Positions 7,889-15,751 of a stretch of 34,814 nucleotides of DNA are shown one piece after another. The position numbers were made by a program, and so were the translations under genes. Numbering within the stretch: position 1 is the stretch's first letter; each line of letters begins with the position of its first letter. The stretch comes from Opitutaceae bacterium (lineage in GTDB: Bacteria; Verrucomicrobiota; Verrucomicrobiia; Opitutales; Opitutaceae). The notes under the pieces were generated by a model that saw only the letters and a program-made list of their open reading frames with translations, did no database searches and was not told the origin of the DNA. The stretch lies in assembly GCA_005792355.1 (NCBI GenBank), contig SXSC01000112.1:1-34814 (forward strand). The letters run 5' to 3'.

Positions 7889-9138
7889 GCACTGCAACCG
7901 CCATCGCTCCGGTCGCCTCCACCGTTTCCGCCGTCGCGCCTCCGTCTCCTCCCCCTCCCCCGCCGAACCCGCCGGGCCGGCTGGCTTCGCTCGACGCCTA
8001 TCGGGGTGCCATCATGTTCTACATGGCGTCGCACGCCTTCGGCATCACGCGAGTGGCGGAGCAAGTGAAAGATCCGATCTGGCAGACGCTGGCGTGGTGG
8101 TTCGGACACGCCGCGTGGGTCGGGTGTTCGACGTGGGATCTCATTCAACCGGCCTTCATGTTCATGGTCGGCGTGGCGGTGCCGTACTCGTACGCCCGCC
8201 GCAGCGAACAGGGCCATGCCTTTGGCAGACAGTTCGGGCACGCCCTCGTGCGCGCGGCCGTGCTGATCTTGCTCGCGGCCTTCCTCGCGTCGGGCACGGG
8301 AAGCGGTCGGACGACGAAGTGGGAATTCACCAATGTCCTCGGCCAGATCGGCCTCGGCTATCCGTGCCTGCTCTTTCTCATCAATCGACGGATCTCCGTG
8401 CAGGCGGGAGTGATGGCAGCGATTCTCGTCGGATACTGGGCAATCTTCGCGCTCTATCCGCTGCCCGTCGCAGGCTTCAACTACTCGGCGGTGGGGGTTA
8501 CTCCGGCAGACATCTCCAGCGGCGCGACCGTCGAGGGCTTCTTCGGCCACTGGAACAAGAACAGCAATGTCGCAGCCGCGTTCGATGTCTGGTTCCTCAA
8601 TCTCTTTCCGACCAAAACACCGTTTGCGTTCAACCCGGGCGGTTATGCGACGCTGAACTTTGTGCCATCACTGGCCACGATGATCATGGGGTTGATGTGC
8701 GGTGAACTGCTGCGAAGTTCGCGAACAGCACGGGAAAAAGTCCGCATGTTGCTGGTCGCCGGGCTGGCGCTCGTCGCGGTCGGAGTGCTGGCGGGTTTCA
8801 CGGTCTGCCCGATCGTGAAACGGATCTGGACGCCCTCGTGGGCGCTGTTCAGCGGCGGGTTGGTCGTGTGGATTCTGGCGGCCTTTTACAGGGTGATCGA
8901 TGTCGTCGGTTTCAGGAAGTGGGCGCAGTTCCTGATTGTCGTGGGGATGAACTCCATCGCGATTTACCTCATGTCGCAGCTGATGAGGCCATGGGTGGGC
9001 GACGTGCTCAGAACCCACCTCGGCGCGAAGCTCTTTAGCGGAGCGTACGGCGCGATCTGGCGGGACTGTCTCACGCTGCTCGTGTTCTGGCTGATCTGCT
9101 GGTGGATGTACCGGCGGAAGATCTTTCTACGGATCTAA
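7885..9138 (+). CDS. HGSNAT-like / DUF5009 membrane acyltransferase
   Basis: A 417-residue integral membrane protein with about ten hydrophobic segments. After a Pro-rich cytoplasmic tail (residues 19-30), the family opening RLASLDAYRG (32-41) is followed by GHAAWVGCSTWDLIQPAF (74-91) and FMFMVGVAVPYS. These are hallmarks of the heparan-alpha-glucosaminide N-acetyltransferase/NagX-like group. Family members transfer acetyl groups across the membrane onto sugars (glucosamine in HGSNAT); the substrate here is unknown. The start at 7885 overlaps the stop of the upstream gene fragment (ATGA). Proline-rich residues before the first helix are unusual but compatible with a cytoplasmic leader. The C-terminus MYRRKIFLRI is positively charged, as expected for a cytosolic end. 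Confidence 0.88.
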   Translation: MSTATAIAPVASTVSAVAPPSPPPPPPNPPGRLASLDAYRGAIMFYMASHAFGITRVAEQVKDPIWQTLAWWFGHAAWVGCSTWDLIQPAFMFMVGVAVPYSYARRSEQGHAFGRQFGHALVRAAVLILLAAFLASGTGSGRTTKWEFTNVLGQIGLGYPCLLFLINRRISVQAGVMAAILVGYWAIFALYPLPVAGFNYSAVGVTPADISSGATVEGFFGHWNKNSNVAAAFDVWFLNLFPTKTPFAFNPGGYATLNFVPSLATMIMGLMCGELLRSSRTAREKVRMLLVAGLALVAVGVLAGFTVCPIVKRIWTPSWALFSGGLVVWILAAFYRVIDVVGFRKWAQFLIVVGMNSIAIYLMSQLMRPWVGDVLRTHLGAKLFSGAYGAIWRDCLTLLVFWLICWWMYRRKIFLRI

Positions 9139-9345
9139 CCCAGAGCTATCTCGACACGGCAGCCGCAAACAGTGTCGGTCCAGTTGATCGGCGACACACT
9201 CCATGAGAGGCCGGGGCGGACCTCACCGGACCTGTGAACGCGACGGACTACGAGTCAGCCACGGACCGAACAGAGGGCAAGGTGTGGACGGGTTCATCCT
9301 GTTGCAGCCTGCAAAACTGCGTGGCCGCACAACGCGGCTTGACCG

Positions 9346-9375
9346 ATGGGCTCGTTTGAGTCCTTTCGAGCCCAT
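9346..9375 (+). promoter_or_regulatory. 9-bp inverted repeat spanning the antitoxin start codon
   Basis: Arms atgggctcg (9346-9354) and cgagcccat (9367-9375) are perfect and separated by 12 nt. The right arm includes the first two bases of the ATG at 9374. It could be an operator for an autoregulating ribbon-helix-helix antitoxin, or an mRNA hairpin that hides the start codon. No Shine-Dalgarno is present. Confidence 0.5.
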
Positions 9376-9676
9376 GGCTGCGACCACCCTTGTCCGTGCA
9401 CGCGTGAAATCCCAGCGGGTGAAAAAAGTCACCCGAATTCTCGACCGCATGGGGCTCAAACCGGCGGACGTGGTCAACATGGTCTTCGCCCAGATCGAGC
9501 AGCGGCGGGCGCTGCCGTTCGACGTGGCCGATGCGGGGGACGACTACGCGTTTCAGGAATACGGCGTGCCCAGAGCGGAGATGGAGGCTTTCGAAAAGCG
9601 GCGGGCGAAGGAAATCGCCGCCGAGCGGAAGGCGGGGACGATTCGGACGATCAAGACGGCCGACGATCTCCGTTGA
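9374..9676 (+). CDS. RelB/DinJ family antitoxin-like protein
   Basis: A 100-residue protein whose N-terminus resembles the ribbon-helix-helix of RelB/DinJ antitoxins: a short beta strand (TTLVRARVK), helix 1 (SQRVKKVTRILDRMG) and helix 2 after LKPADVVNMVFAQIEQRRALPFD. The last phrase is characteristic: RelB/DinJ proteins usually have a helix followed by LPF. The C-terminal half is charged (FEKRRAKEIAAERKAG) and would wrap a RelE/YafQ-type toxin. No toxin gene follows; within 300 bp downstream there is only a short overlapping reading and repeats, so this is an orphan antitoxin or a regulator. The start at 9374 was chosen over an open frame reaching back to 9203, because the earlier sequence does not fit the family. 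It could repress its own promoter through the palindrome at 9346. Confidence 0.8.
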   Translation: MAATTLVRARVKSQRVKKVTRILDRMGLKPADVVNMVFAQIEQRRALPFDVADAGDDYAFQEYGVPRAEMEAFEKRRAKEIAAERKAGTIRTIKTADDLR

Positions 9677-9761
9677 GGCGACCGATCGGTTTCGCGAGCG
9701 GTTGCGGAAGCCGGAATTGAATCGCGACGAGGTGCAAACGTATCTGCGGAACCGGGGGTGA
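9672..9761 (+). other. short overlapping reading after the antitoxin, possible frameshifted tail
   Basis: In another frame, overlapping the antitoxin stop, the sequence reads VEATDRFRERLRKPELNRDE and then VQTYLRNRG before a TGA at 9759-9761. The codons look protein-like, and the phrase would make a plausible continuation of the antitoxin C-terminus or a tiny coupled peptide. There is no standard start codon at its head. It may be a relic of a longer protein; there is no evidence that it is translated. Confidence 0.25.
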
Positions 9762-9782
9762 GTGCGGAAGAGAAGAATCTTG

Positions 9783-9808
9783 CTCGTTCTCGTAATCGTT
9801 CTCGTTCT
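9783..9808. repeat. short CGTTCT/CTCGTT simple repeat
   Basis: The hexamer-like word ctcgtt or cgttct recurs four times in 26 bp (ctcgttctcgtaatcgttct, then cgttct). It lies between genes, has no coding context and is probably a low-complexity intergenic repeat. Confidence 0.45.
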
Positions 9809-9906
9809 TTGGCCCGAGCTTACAGTGACGGAGACGGTCTCCCAATGGAGTCAGGGCGTTCGATGTTCGCAAGGCGGCGCTGAACGGCATTTCTGCAAAC
9901 ACCGAA

Positions 9907-9968
9907 CGCCTGAACTCGCTGGCGCGCCCCGGTGTAGCGAGTGTTCAGGCGACCGACGGCCCGCCTGA
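9907..9968. repeat. overlapping inverted repeats upstream of the hypothetical gene's 3' end
   Basis: The arms cgcctgaactcgct (9907-9920) and agcgagtgttcaggcg (9936-9951) pair with a 2-nt bulge. The second arm's tcaggcg (9945-9951) can pair instead with cgcctga (9962-9968). The alternative pairings lie 10-70 nt beyond the stop of the minus-strand gene at 9978 and could form a 3' mRNA structure or a REP-like element. Confidence 0.5.
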
Positions 9969-9977
9969 GGTCGGACC

Positions 9978-10583
9978 CTACTTTTTCTTCGGAGCCGGTG
10001 CGGCCCCGGAAGATTTCGGCGGGTTGATCATGATATGGGCACGATGGGTGCCGGGATCCATAATCCAGGGGCCACCCTCGCCGAGCGGAGCGAGCGGGAT
10101 GCCGGTCGTTTCGGGCGTGGCGTAGGGAATGTAGACGACGTAGCGGGTGTATTGGTCGGTGATCTCACCGTTGGCCTCGTTGTGCGTGCCCGTGGTCACG
10201 TTCAGGACGCTCTTGTCGGGCATGATCAGTTTGCCGGACTTCACCTCCTCTTCGCGGGTATTCAGGACCTCTTTGGGGTTCTTCCCCTCGGCGGCGAGCG
10301 CCCGTCCACGAGCCATGAAGGGCTCCAGATTCTTGTGGTAGCAGGCGACGCTGAATCCTTTCTGTTTGGGATTATCCGCCAGGCAGATCAGGTTGTTCGT
10401 CCCTTCGCGCAACGTGACGACGGCCCCGCTCGGATCGTAACCGAGGACGGTCGCCGCGTCCCTTGCGGCCAAGGGTGCCGCCAGGACGGCGGTTTTGATC
10501 TGCCATTCCGCAGACGGGATCTCGGCGGCGGTGGCGAGGGAGACGAGGGAGGCGGCACAGAGGAACGCGATACGGGGATACAT
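9978..10583 (-). CDS. secreted hypothetical protein
   Basis: A 201-residue protein with a signal peptide (MYPRIAFLCAASLVSLATAA, cleavage probably after residue 20) and a Pro/Lys tail ending APAPKKK. The family is not recognised with certainty. The body includes AATVLGYDPSGAVVTLREG, then NNLICLADNPKQKGFSVACY. The two Cys residues are in the mature part and could form a disulphide. A repeated theme of a short soluble domain and YVVYIPYATPETTGIPLAP suggests a small periplasmic or surface protein. The start at 10583 is the only one that puts the signal peptide first. Convergent with the antitoxin; no operon partner. Confidence 0.75.
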   Translation of the reverse strand: MYPRIAFLCAASLVSLATAAEIPSAEWQIKTAVLAAPLAARDAATVLGYDPSGAVVTLREGTNNLICLADNPKQKGFSVACYHKNLEPFMARGRALAAEGKNPKEVLNTREEEVKSGKLIMPDKSVLNVTTGTHNEANGEITDQYTRYVVYIPYATPETTGIPLAPLGEGGPWIMDPGTHRAHIMINPPKSSGAAPAPKKK

Positions 10584-10892
10584 GGTTGGAGGATTGGGAG
10601 CTGGGACGAAATGGAACTGCGGAAAGAGGGAAAACCGTTTTGATGGGGAGGGGGTTGTCCGGCGAAGAGCGCTGGGGACAGCGTTCAGAAGCTTCGCGGA
10701 AAAACGTGGGGAGTTTACCGATGAAGTGCAAGCCGCAGGTGCGACCTTGGGATGGCCGCTGGCGTGATTGCGAAACCGCCGATGATCCCCTTTCAGTGGC
10801 GGGCGCTTCGAAAAGCACCCGTCCCTGCTGCCGCAAACCGACCCACTCCGGCTGCGCTTGTCCGACGGACGAACGCACTTTCGCGCCGTTGG
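10584..10892. other. 309-bp intergenic region without recognised features
   Basis: It lies upstream of the hypothetical gene and downstream of the FtsX-type permease, both on the minus strand. No coding frame, strong hairpin or T tract was found. It presumably contains the hypothetical gene's promoter. Confidence 0.5.
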
Positions 10893-13800
10893 CTACGCAG
10901 AATCCTGCACCACCCCCGGGCGAAGGTCGCGCAGCGACCAGCGGAACACCACCCAGCCGCTCGCGAGATTGAGGGCGACAATTCCAACAAGCAGACTCGC
11001 GACGAGCGCGATCGTGGGCGTGGCCGGCAGCGCGCTGAGGCTCGGCCACACTGCGATCGCGGAGGCCACCGCGCCAATCGCGATGCCCCAGAGGACGAGC
11101 CGGCCGAATTCCGAAAAAACCATGCGCGCCAGCACGCCCCGCGGGATGCCCACGGCTGCCATGACGGCAAACTCGCCGCGGCGCTCGCGGAGATTGCGGG
11201 CGACGACAATCGCCAGCCCGAGGCTGCCGAGAACTGCGCCGAGCGCGCCGAGCACGTTGAAGATGGCGATGTAGGTGTTCTCGATCTGGTGAAAGGCCGA
11301 GAGGATGTCGCGCGTGGTTTCCACCCGGCCACCCACGTCGCCAACCGTGGCCGCGAGCCGCTTTTGCAGCGGATCGAGCGGGGCGGTCCCCGCCGCGTCG
11401 ACAAGGAAAATGGAATAGCCGGGGTTCGACGGATAGCGGGCGAGGAACGCCGCTTCATCCATGATGAGATAGCCCTGGAAAATCGAATCGGTCAGCGTGC
11501 CGGCAAGCTGCACGCTGAAAGTGCGGCCGTTTTCGTCGGTGTACGCCAGCACATCGCCAACCTTCTTCTTCAACGCCCACATCAACGTGGTCTCGTCGAC
11601 GAACGCCGGAATCGCGCCGGCGACTCCGGGTGTTCGGAGGGCATTCCAGCCGTTCGTCTTGCCAGGTGGCGACGGGAGTTTCAGGCGAAAGGCGTTGCGC
11701 GTGGCGAGCATGGAGGCGTCGACCGCCAGCAATTGGGGTTGAGCAGTGGTGTTGAGATTGAAGCAATTGGCGTTGTCGCCCACGCCGGCGCGCAGCGGCA
11801 CAATTGTCCCGAGGCTGGCGGTGTGCGGTGCGAAGATCTCAAAACCTCGCGACTGTCCGTCGCGCGCCGGGTTCTGCGCCGCAGTGGTTTCCACCCAGAA
11901 GGAGAATCCACCGGTCCCGCTGCCGCGCTCCAGCCAGTCGCGGCCGACGTGCTTCCGAAACGACGCCACAGACAGCACCATGAAGACCGCGGTCGCGATC
12001 AAGCCGATCACCGTGAGGCTGCGAGAGCGCCGCGCCTTGAGGTTGAGACCGCCGAGATAGCGGGCGTCGAGCGGGGCGTCGCGGGTGACGTCGTCCGCGC
12101 GCGCCATCCACCCGCGGCAGGCGGCGATCCCGGCGACGAGCAGGGCAAAGCCGGCGAGATAGAAAGCCCCCTGTGCCGGCAGCCCGCGACCGGAGAGCCC
12201 GATGGCGGCGGCGGCAATCGCGATGGCGCTGACTGCGATCCGCCGCGAGGAGCGGCGAATCTGGCCGGGGGGTGTGGTTTCCTCACCTTGGGCGGCGAGA
12301 CGGATGGAAAGCGCCCGGCGTGACATCCGGCGAATCGCCAGCCAGATCGCGAGCATTGAGAGGAAAAGGAATACGCTGCAGCCGACAGCAATGCTGGAGT
12401 GTTCCGCCGAAAACAAAAACGTGGATGCGCCGCCACCATCGGCCCAGATGGTTTCGAGAAAACGCAAAATACCGCGCGTGTAGAGCGCGGCGAGCGGCAA
12501 ACCGACGGCACAACCGACGAGCAAAATCGCGCCGCCTTCGGTGAGGCGCCACCGCAGCAGCGTGCGGGCCGGCAGACCGACCGCCCCCAGGAGCGCGTCT
12601 TCGCGGTTGCGCTGCAGCAGGCAGAATTGAAAGAGCATCGCAACCAGGCCGAGTGCGGCGAGGATCAGGAAGAAGCTCAGGCCGATGAACAACCCGCCGA
12701 AATCGACCGACGGTGTCGCCGCGCCCGCGGCACCGCCCCGGAAATCTCGCATGAGCAACTGATTCATTTCCGGACGCAGCGCGCGCAACAAAGTCGCCGT
12801 GAGGTCGCCCGCTCGCGCGCGATCGAAGGAGATGCGCAGGGCGGTGTGGCGGCCCCAGCGGGTGGACCAAATCGCGCGGCCGGCGGCGATCGAGAGAAAC
12901 GCCTTCGGCGCGCCGCGATGCTCCTCCCAGTAGCGATCGTCCTGTGGACGGATGCGTTTGAGATCGAGCGGCAGTCCCGGGTTCCAGTCACCCGGCCTCT
13001 CCGTATCGCTGATACCGGGAAAGTCCGGCATCCACGCCCGATCGGCCGCCAGCCCCTGCATGGGCACCACGGCGCGGATGCGAAAGGCCGAGCTCTGTTC
13101 GACCAGCGCCCCACCGGCGGCCGCTTGAAAATAGGCCAGCCGCACCTCGTCGCCAACGGATGCCCGGAGATCGTTCGCCAGCCAGTCGTTGAGCACAATT
13201 TCTCCCGCACCGAGATCCGGTGGCAGAAACGGGGCGGCTTCGCGGGTGGTGGCGGTGCCAATCGAGTACGGCGTGGTGCGATCGCGCACGCGAAATTCAT
13301 TCACCAGATAGGACGTGACCGGTTGGGCGGCGGGCACGGCGGCGACCACGGCGTCACTCAGTTGCGGATCGAGGAAGATTCGGCTCGAGGAAAGTTCGAA
13401 GGCCTGCGCCTGCTCGATCCATTTCAGGGCGAGGCCGTAGTCCGCGAGCCGGACAGTGCTCGCGAGGGCGCGACTCAAGTCCGGAACCGCTCCGACGGCA
13501 TCGATGAGCAGCAGATTGGCCCGCTCCGCCTGCCCGAGGATTTCCTGCAGTCGCTGAATTGGAATGAAGACGGACGCGGGCGGGACCTGGGAGGCGTCGA
13601 GTGAAAACCGGCCAAAGGAAGCGTCGCCCACGATGACCGCGACCGTGCAGCGGAGGCTTTGCAACGAGCTCTCGCCGCCCGCGACCGGAGCGTTGCCCGC
13701 GAGGATTCCGGGTTTTTGGAAACGCACGATCAGCGTGTCGCCCACGGCGAGATTGAGACGGCGGGAGAGCGTGTCGTTGACCGCAACCGCTGAGGCCGCG

Positions 13801-14186
13801 GGGGCGAGCGTGACGTTGGTGGGGCGTGGTGCCAGTTGCCAGAAGGCATCGGTAATGCCGAGCAATTGAACCTGATTCGCTTTCGCCTGAGTCGTGGCGT
13901 GCACGGCACTACCCCGGGCGAACGTCACCGGTGCGGCCCGGACCTTGGCCGCGGAGGCGAGATCGTCCGCGAGGGCCTGGCGAAAAAAGCGGTCACCGGA
14001 GGTCAGGACGTGGGTGGCCCGGCCGGTTCTTTTTTCGGCGATATTTCGGAGCGAGGCCTTGACGGAGTCCCCCGCGAAGAGAGCGCCGAGCAGCACCATC
14101 GAGCCGAGCACCGCGCCGGCCAGCACGCCGAGGTAGGCGACACGATAGTGGCGGAGGCTCCGCAGAATGTAGCTGGTGGCGGTCAT
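10893..14186 (-). CDS. large FtsX/MacB-type ABC transporter permease
   Basis: A 1097-residue membrane protein with the layout of a double-FtsX permease. There is an N-terminal helix (YLGVLAGAVLGSMVLLGALFAGDS, with FAGDS at the membrane exit), then a long periplasmic domain. The first FtsX block follows, with helices around LSFFLILAALGLVAML and the cytosolic NREDALLGAVGLPARTLLRW motif. A second periplasmic domain comes next, and the last FtsX block carries LRERRGEFAVMAAVGIPRG. The length and two FtsX blocks recall YbbP-type permeases. Such proteins are mechanotransmission or lipid/lipoprotein-handling transporters that pair with a LolD/MacB-like ATPase, and one lies directly upstream (14403-15074). 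The start at 14186 (MTATSYILRSLRHYR) is selected because the first helix follows. A 216-bp gap with palindromic words separates it from the ATPase, so co-transcription is likely but not certain. Confidence 0.88.
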   Translation of the reverse strand: MTATSYILRSLRHYRVAYLGVLAGAVLGSMVLLGALFAGDSVKASLRNIAEKRTGRATHVLTSGDRFFRQALADDLASAAKVRAAPVTFARGSAVHATTQAKANQVQLLGITDAFWQLAPRPTNVTLAPAASAVAVNDTLSRRLNLAVGDTLIVRFQKPGILAGNAPVAGGESSLQSLRCTVAVIVGDASFGRFSLDASQVPPASVFIPIQRLQEILGQAERANLLLIDAVGAVPDLSRALASTVRLADYGLALKWIEQAQAFELSSSRIFLDPQLSDAVVAAVPAAQPVTSYLVNEFRVRDRTTPYSIGTATTREAAPFLPPDLGAGEIVLNDWLANDLRASVGDEVRLAYFQAAAGGALVEQSSAFRIRAVVPMQGLAADRAWMPDFPGISDTERPGDWNPGLPLDLKRIRPQDDRYWEEHRGAPKAFLSIAAGRAIWSTRWGRHTALRISFDRARAGDLTATLLRALRPEMNQLLMRDFRGGAAGAATPSVDFGGLFIGLSFFLILAALGLVAMLFQFCLLQRNREDALLGAVGLPARTLLRWRLTEGGAILLVGCAVGLPLAALYTRGILRFLETIWADGGGASTFLFSAEHSSIAVGCSVFLFLSMLAIWLAIRRMSRRALSIRLAAQGEETTPPGQIRRSSRRIAVSAIAIAAAAIGLSGRGLPAQGAFYLAGFALLVAGIAACRGWMARADDVTRDAPLDARYLGGLNLKARRSRSLTVIGLIATAVFMVLSVASFRKHVGRDWLERGSGTGGFSFWVETTAAQNPARDGQSRGFEIFAPHTASLGTIVPLRAGVGDNANCFNLNTTAQPQLLAVDASMLATRNAFRLKLPSPPGKTNGWNALRTPGVAGAIPAFVDETTLMWALKKKVGDVLAYTDENGRTFSVQLAGTLTDSIFQGYLIMDEAAFLARYPSNPGYSIFLVDAAGTAPLDPLQKRLAATVGDVGGRVETTRDILSAFHQIENTYIAIFNVLGALGAVLGSLGLAIVVARNLRERRGEFAVMAAVGIPRGVLARMVFSEFGRLVLWGIAIGAVASAIAVWPSLSALPATPTIALVASLLVGIVALNLASGWVVFRWSLRDLRPGVVQDSA

Positions 14187-14236
14187 TGATGCGACGATTC
14201 CAGGGGCAGTCTCAGTCGAGAGGGGCCGCAAATCTT

Positions 14237-14360
14237 GAAATCTAAAATCGTGAATCGTGAATCTGGAATTTCAAACCCCTCGCGGTTTGCGATCAGATCC
14301 GACGTCGCGACATACCGCGGATCGGAAATCCGAGATTTCAGATGACAGATTCTAGATTTC
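14237..14360. repeat. AT-richer repetitive spacer with palindromic words
   Basis: Within the spacer of the ABC genes, words of the type gaaatct / agatttc, tgaatcgtgaatc and cgatttc recur on both strands (gaaatct at 14237-14243, agatttc at 14354-14360), with a palindrome tcggaaatccga at 14322-14333. The base composition is clearly lower in GC than the neighbours. It looks like a decayed intergenic repeat inserted between two co-oriented genes. Confidence 0.45.
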
Positions 14361-14402
14361 ACGATTTCCGGGAGTCACGGATGGTGGTAATCGTGGGATG
14401 GT

Positions 14403-15074
14403 TCACCCCACCAGGCGCCCGTCGGTGAGGTGGTAGGTCTTTTGCATGCGTTGCGCGAGGCCGGGATTGTGGGTCACGACCACCAACGCCACGTGCGCGG
14501 CGGCATTCGTGCGCAGAAGCAGATCGCCGATGCGCTCGCCAGTCGCGGGATCGAGCGAACCGGTCGGCTCGTCGGCGAGGATGATCTTCGGCTGGTTGAT
14601 GAGCGACCGGGCGATCGCCGCGCGCAACTGTTCCCCACCGGAGAGTTGCCAGGGCCGGTGCGAAATCCGATCCTGCAGACCCACCTGCTCGAGCAGCGAT
14701 TCGGCGCGGGCGCGTGTCGTACGCACGTCCTCGTCCCACCCGCCCGCCAGCCGCGGCACGAGCACATTTTCCAAAACCGTGCACTGGGGCAGCAAAAAAT
14801 GGAGCTGGAAGATAAAACCGATTGACCGGTTCCGAAAACGGGCCGCCGCCGCCGGGTCGAGGGTCCCGAGTTCCACGCCGTCGACCTTGATCGATCCACT
14901 GGTGGGCTGGTCCAGCGCACCGAGCAGATTCAGAAACGTCGTCTTGCCGCTGCCGGAGGGGCCGACGATGGCCACGGTCTCGGCGGGGCCGACGTGGAGG
15001 TCGAGTTCGCGCAGCACCGAGACGGGCCCGGCGGGGCTGGCGTACGATTTGGAGATTCGAGAGATTTCGATCAT
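14403..15074 (-). CDS. LolD/MacB-type ABC transporter ATP-binding protein
   Basis: A 223-residue ABC ATPase with every hallmark: Walker A GPSGSGKT (38-45), Q-loop Gln90 in FIFQLHFLLP, signature LSGGEQLRAAIARSL (144-158), Walker B IILADEP (164-170) followed by TGSLD, and the H-loop His202 in VVTHNPG. The length and the FIFQ..LLP..TVLENV context are those of the LolD/MacB/FtsE group, which works with FtsX-type permeases. Its partner is almost certainly the 1097-residue permease downstream. It begins with an ATGA overlap on the stop of the upstream thioesterase gene, indicating translational coupling. Cytoplasmic, peripheral to the membrane. LSGGEQLRA replaces the commoner LSGGEQQRV; this should not affect function. 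Confidence 0.95.
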   Translation of the reverse strand: MIEISRISKSYASPAGPVSVLRELDLHVGPAETVAIVGPSGSGKTTFLNLLGALDQPTSGSIKVDGVELGTLDPAAAARFRNRSIGFIFQLHFLLPQCTVLENVLVPRLAGGWDEDVRTTRARAESLLEQVGLQDRISHRPWQLSGGEQLRAAIARSLINQPKIILADEPTGSLDPATGERIGDLLLRTNAAAHVALVVVTHNPGLAQRMQKTYHLTDGRLVG

Positions 15075-15556
15075 GTCAGATCAGTATTTTCCAGCGGCGG
15101 AGCGGACACGCGCTCGAGGGCGCGGCGCAGGTCGGCGGGAATGGGCACCTTGCGAATCTGCTGAGCCTTGGTGTCGAGCGCCACGTGAATGATCGAACAC
15201 GCGCCCGTGGCGAGGAGCGCCCGGTGAGAATCCTCCGGGCCGAAGATCCAAAAACCATAGGTCAGGCTGCTCGTGCGGATTTCCTGGAGGCGCAGACCAA
15301 TTTCGAGAGTCTCCTCAAATCGCGCGGGCTTGAGATATTTGCAGGAAACCTCCAGCCGCGGCCAACCCTGCTGGACCGCGCCGTCGGCCGTGTGCACCCG
15401 AAAACCCAGCGACCGAAAAAAAGCATGTTCCGCGCATTCCACGAAGCGCAGGAAATTGGCGAAGTGCACGATCCCGGCGAGATCGGTGTCGGCGAACTCG
15501 ACCAGGCGGCGGGCGCTGAAATGAAAACGATCCGGGATGAGTTTGTCGGTGTGCAA
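15071..15556 (-). CDS. hotdog-fold acyl-CoA thioesterase (4HBT/YbgC-like)
   Basis: The 4HBT/YbgC signature is FADTDLAGIVHFANFLRF (residues 21-38 from the start used here), with Asp25 at the position of the catalytic aspartate. The family hydrolyses acyl-CoA or acyl-ACP thioesters. The start is uncertain: a TTG at 15556 gives 161 residues, close to the normal family length. The open frame continues to a GTG at 15718 (215 residues), but its first 55 residues are Pro/Arg-rich and unlike the family. No Shine-Dalgarno supports either. The stop overlaps the ATPase start by four bases (ATGA), so the three genes thioesterase, ATPase and permease are probably one unit. This recalls E. coli, where thioesterase gene tesA sits beside ybbA-ybbP, though TesA has a different fold. 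Confidence 0.85.
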   Translation of the reverse strand: MHTDKLIPDRFHFSARRLVEFADTDLAGIVHFANFLRFVECAEHAFFRSLGFRVHTADGAVQQGWPRLEVSCKYLKPARFEETLEIGLRLQEIRTSSLTYGFWIFGPEDSHRALLATGACSIIHVALDTKAQQIRKVPIPADLRRALERVSAPPLENTDLT

Positions 15557-15751
15557 GGTGGGAATGGCGGTCGGTTCAGAGGTGATCCGCGCAAACGGTC
15601 CGGCCAACCCGACAATCTCCCCAATCGGATTTCGGTCCCGTTGAATCAAGGTGTCGGTGCATGCTTCGCCGTTTTTCAGCGCGCCGCACCGGCTTGGCGG
15701 CCTGGCTGGCGGGGGCACGGCGAGGGCGGCAACAATTTGTAGTGAGGAGTC

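Noticed and set aside
9672-9761. A toxin partner for the antitoxin
   Set aside because: The reading is about 29 residues, lacks a start codon and shows no RelE-like fold features.
10752-12323. 523-codon plus-strand frame opposite the FtsX permease
   Set aside because: High-GC shadow; the minus strand has clear FtsX features.
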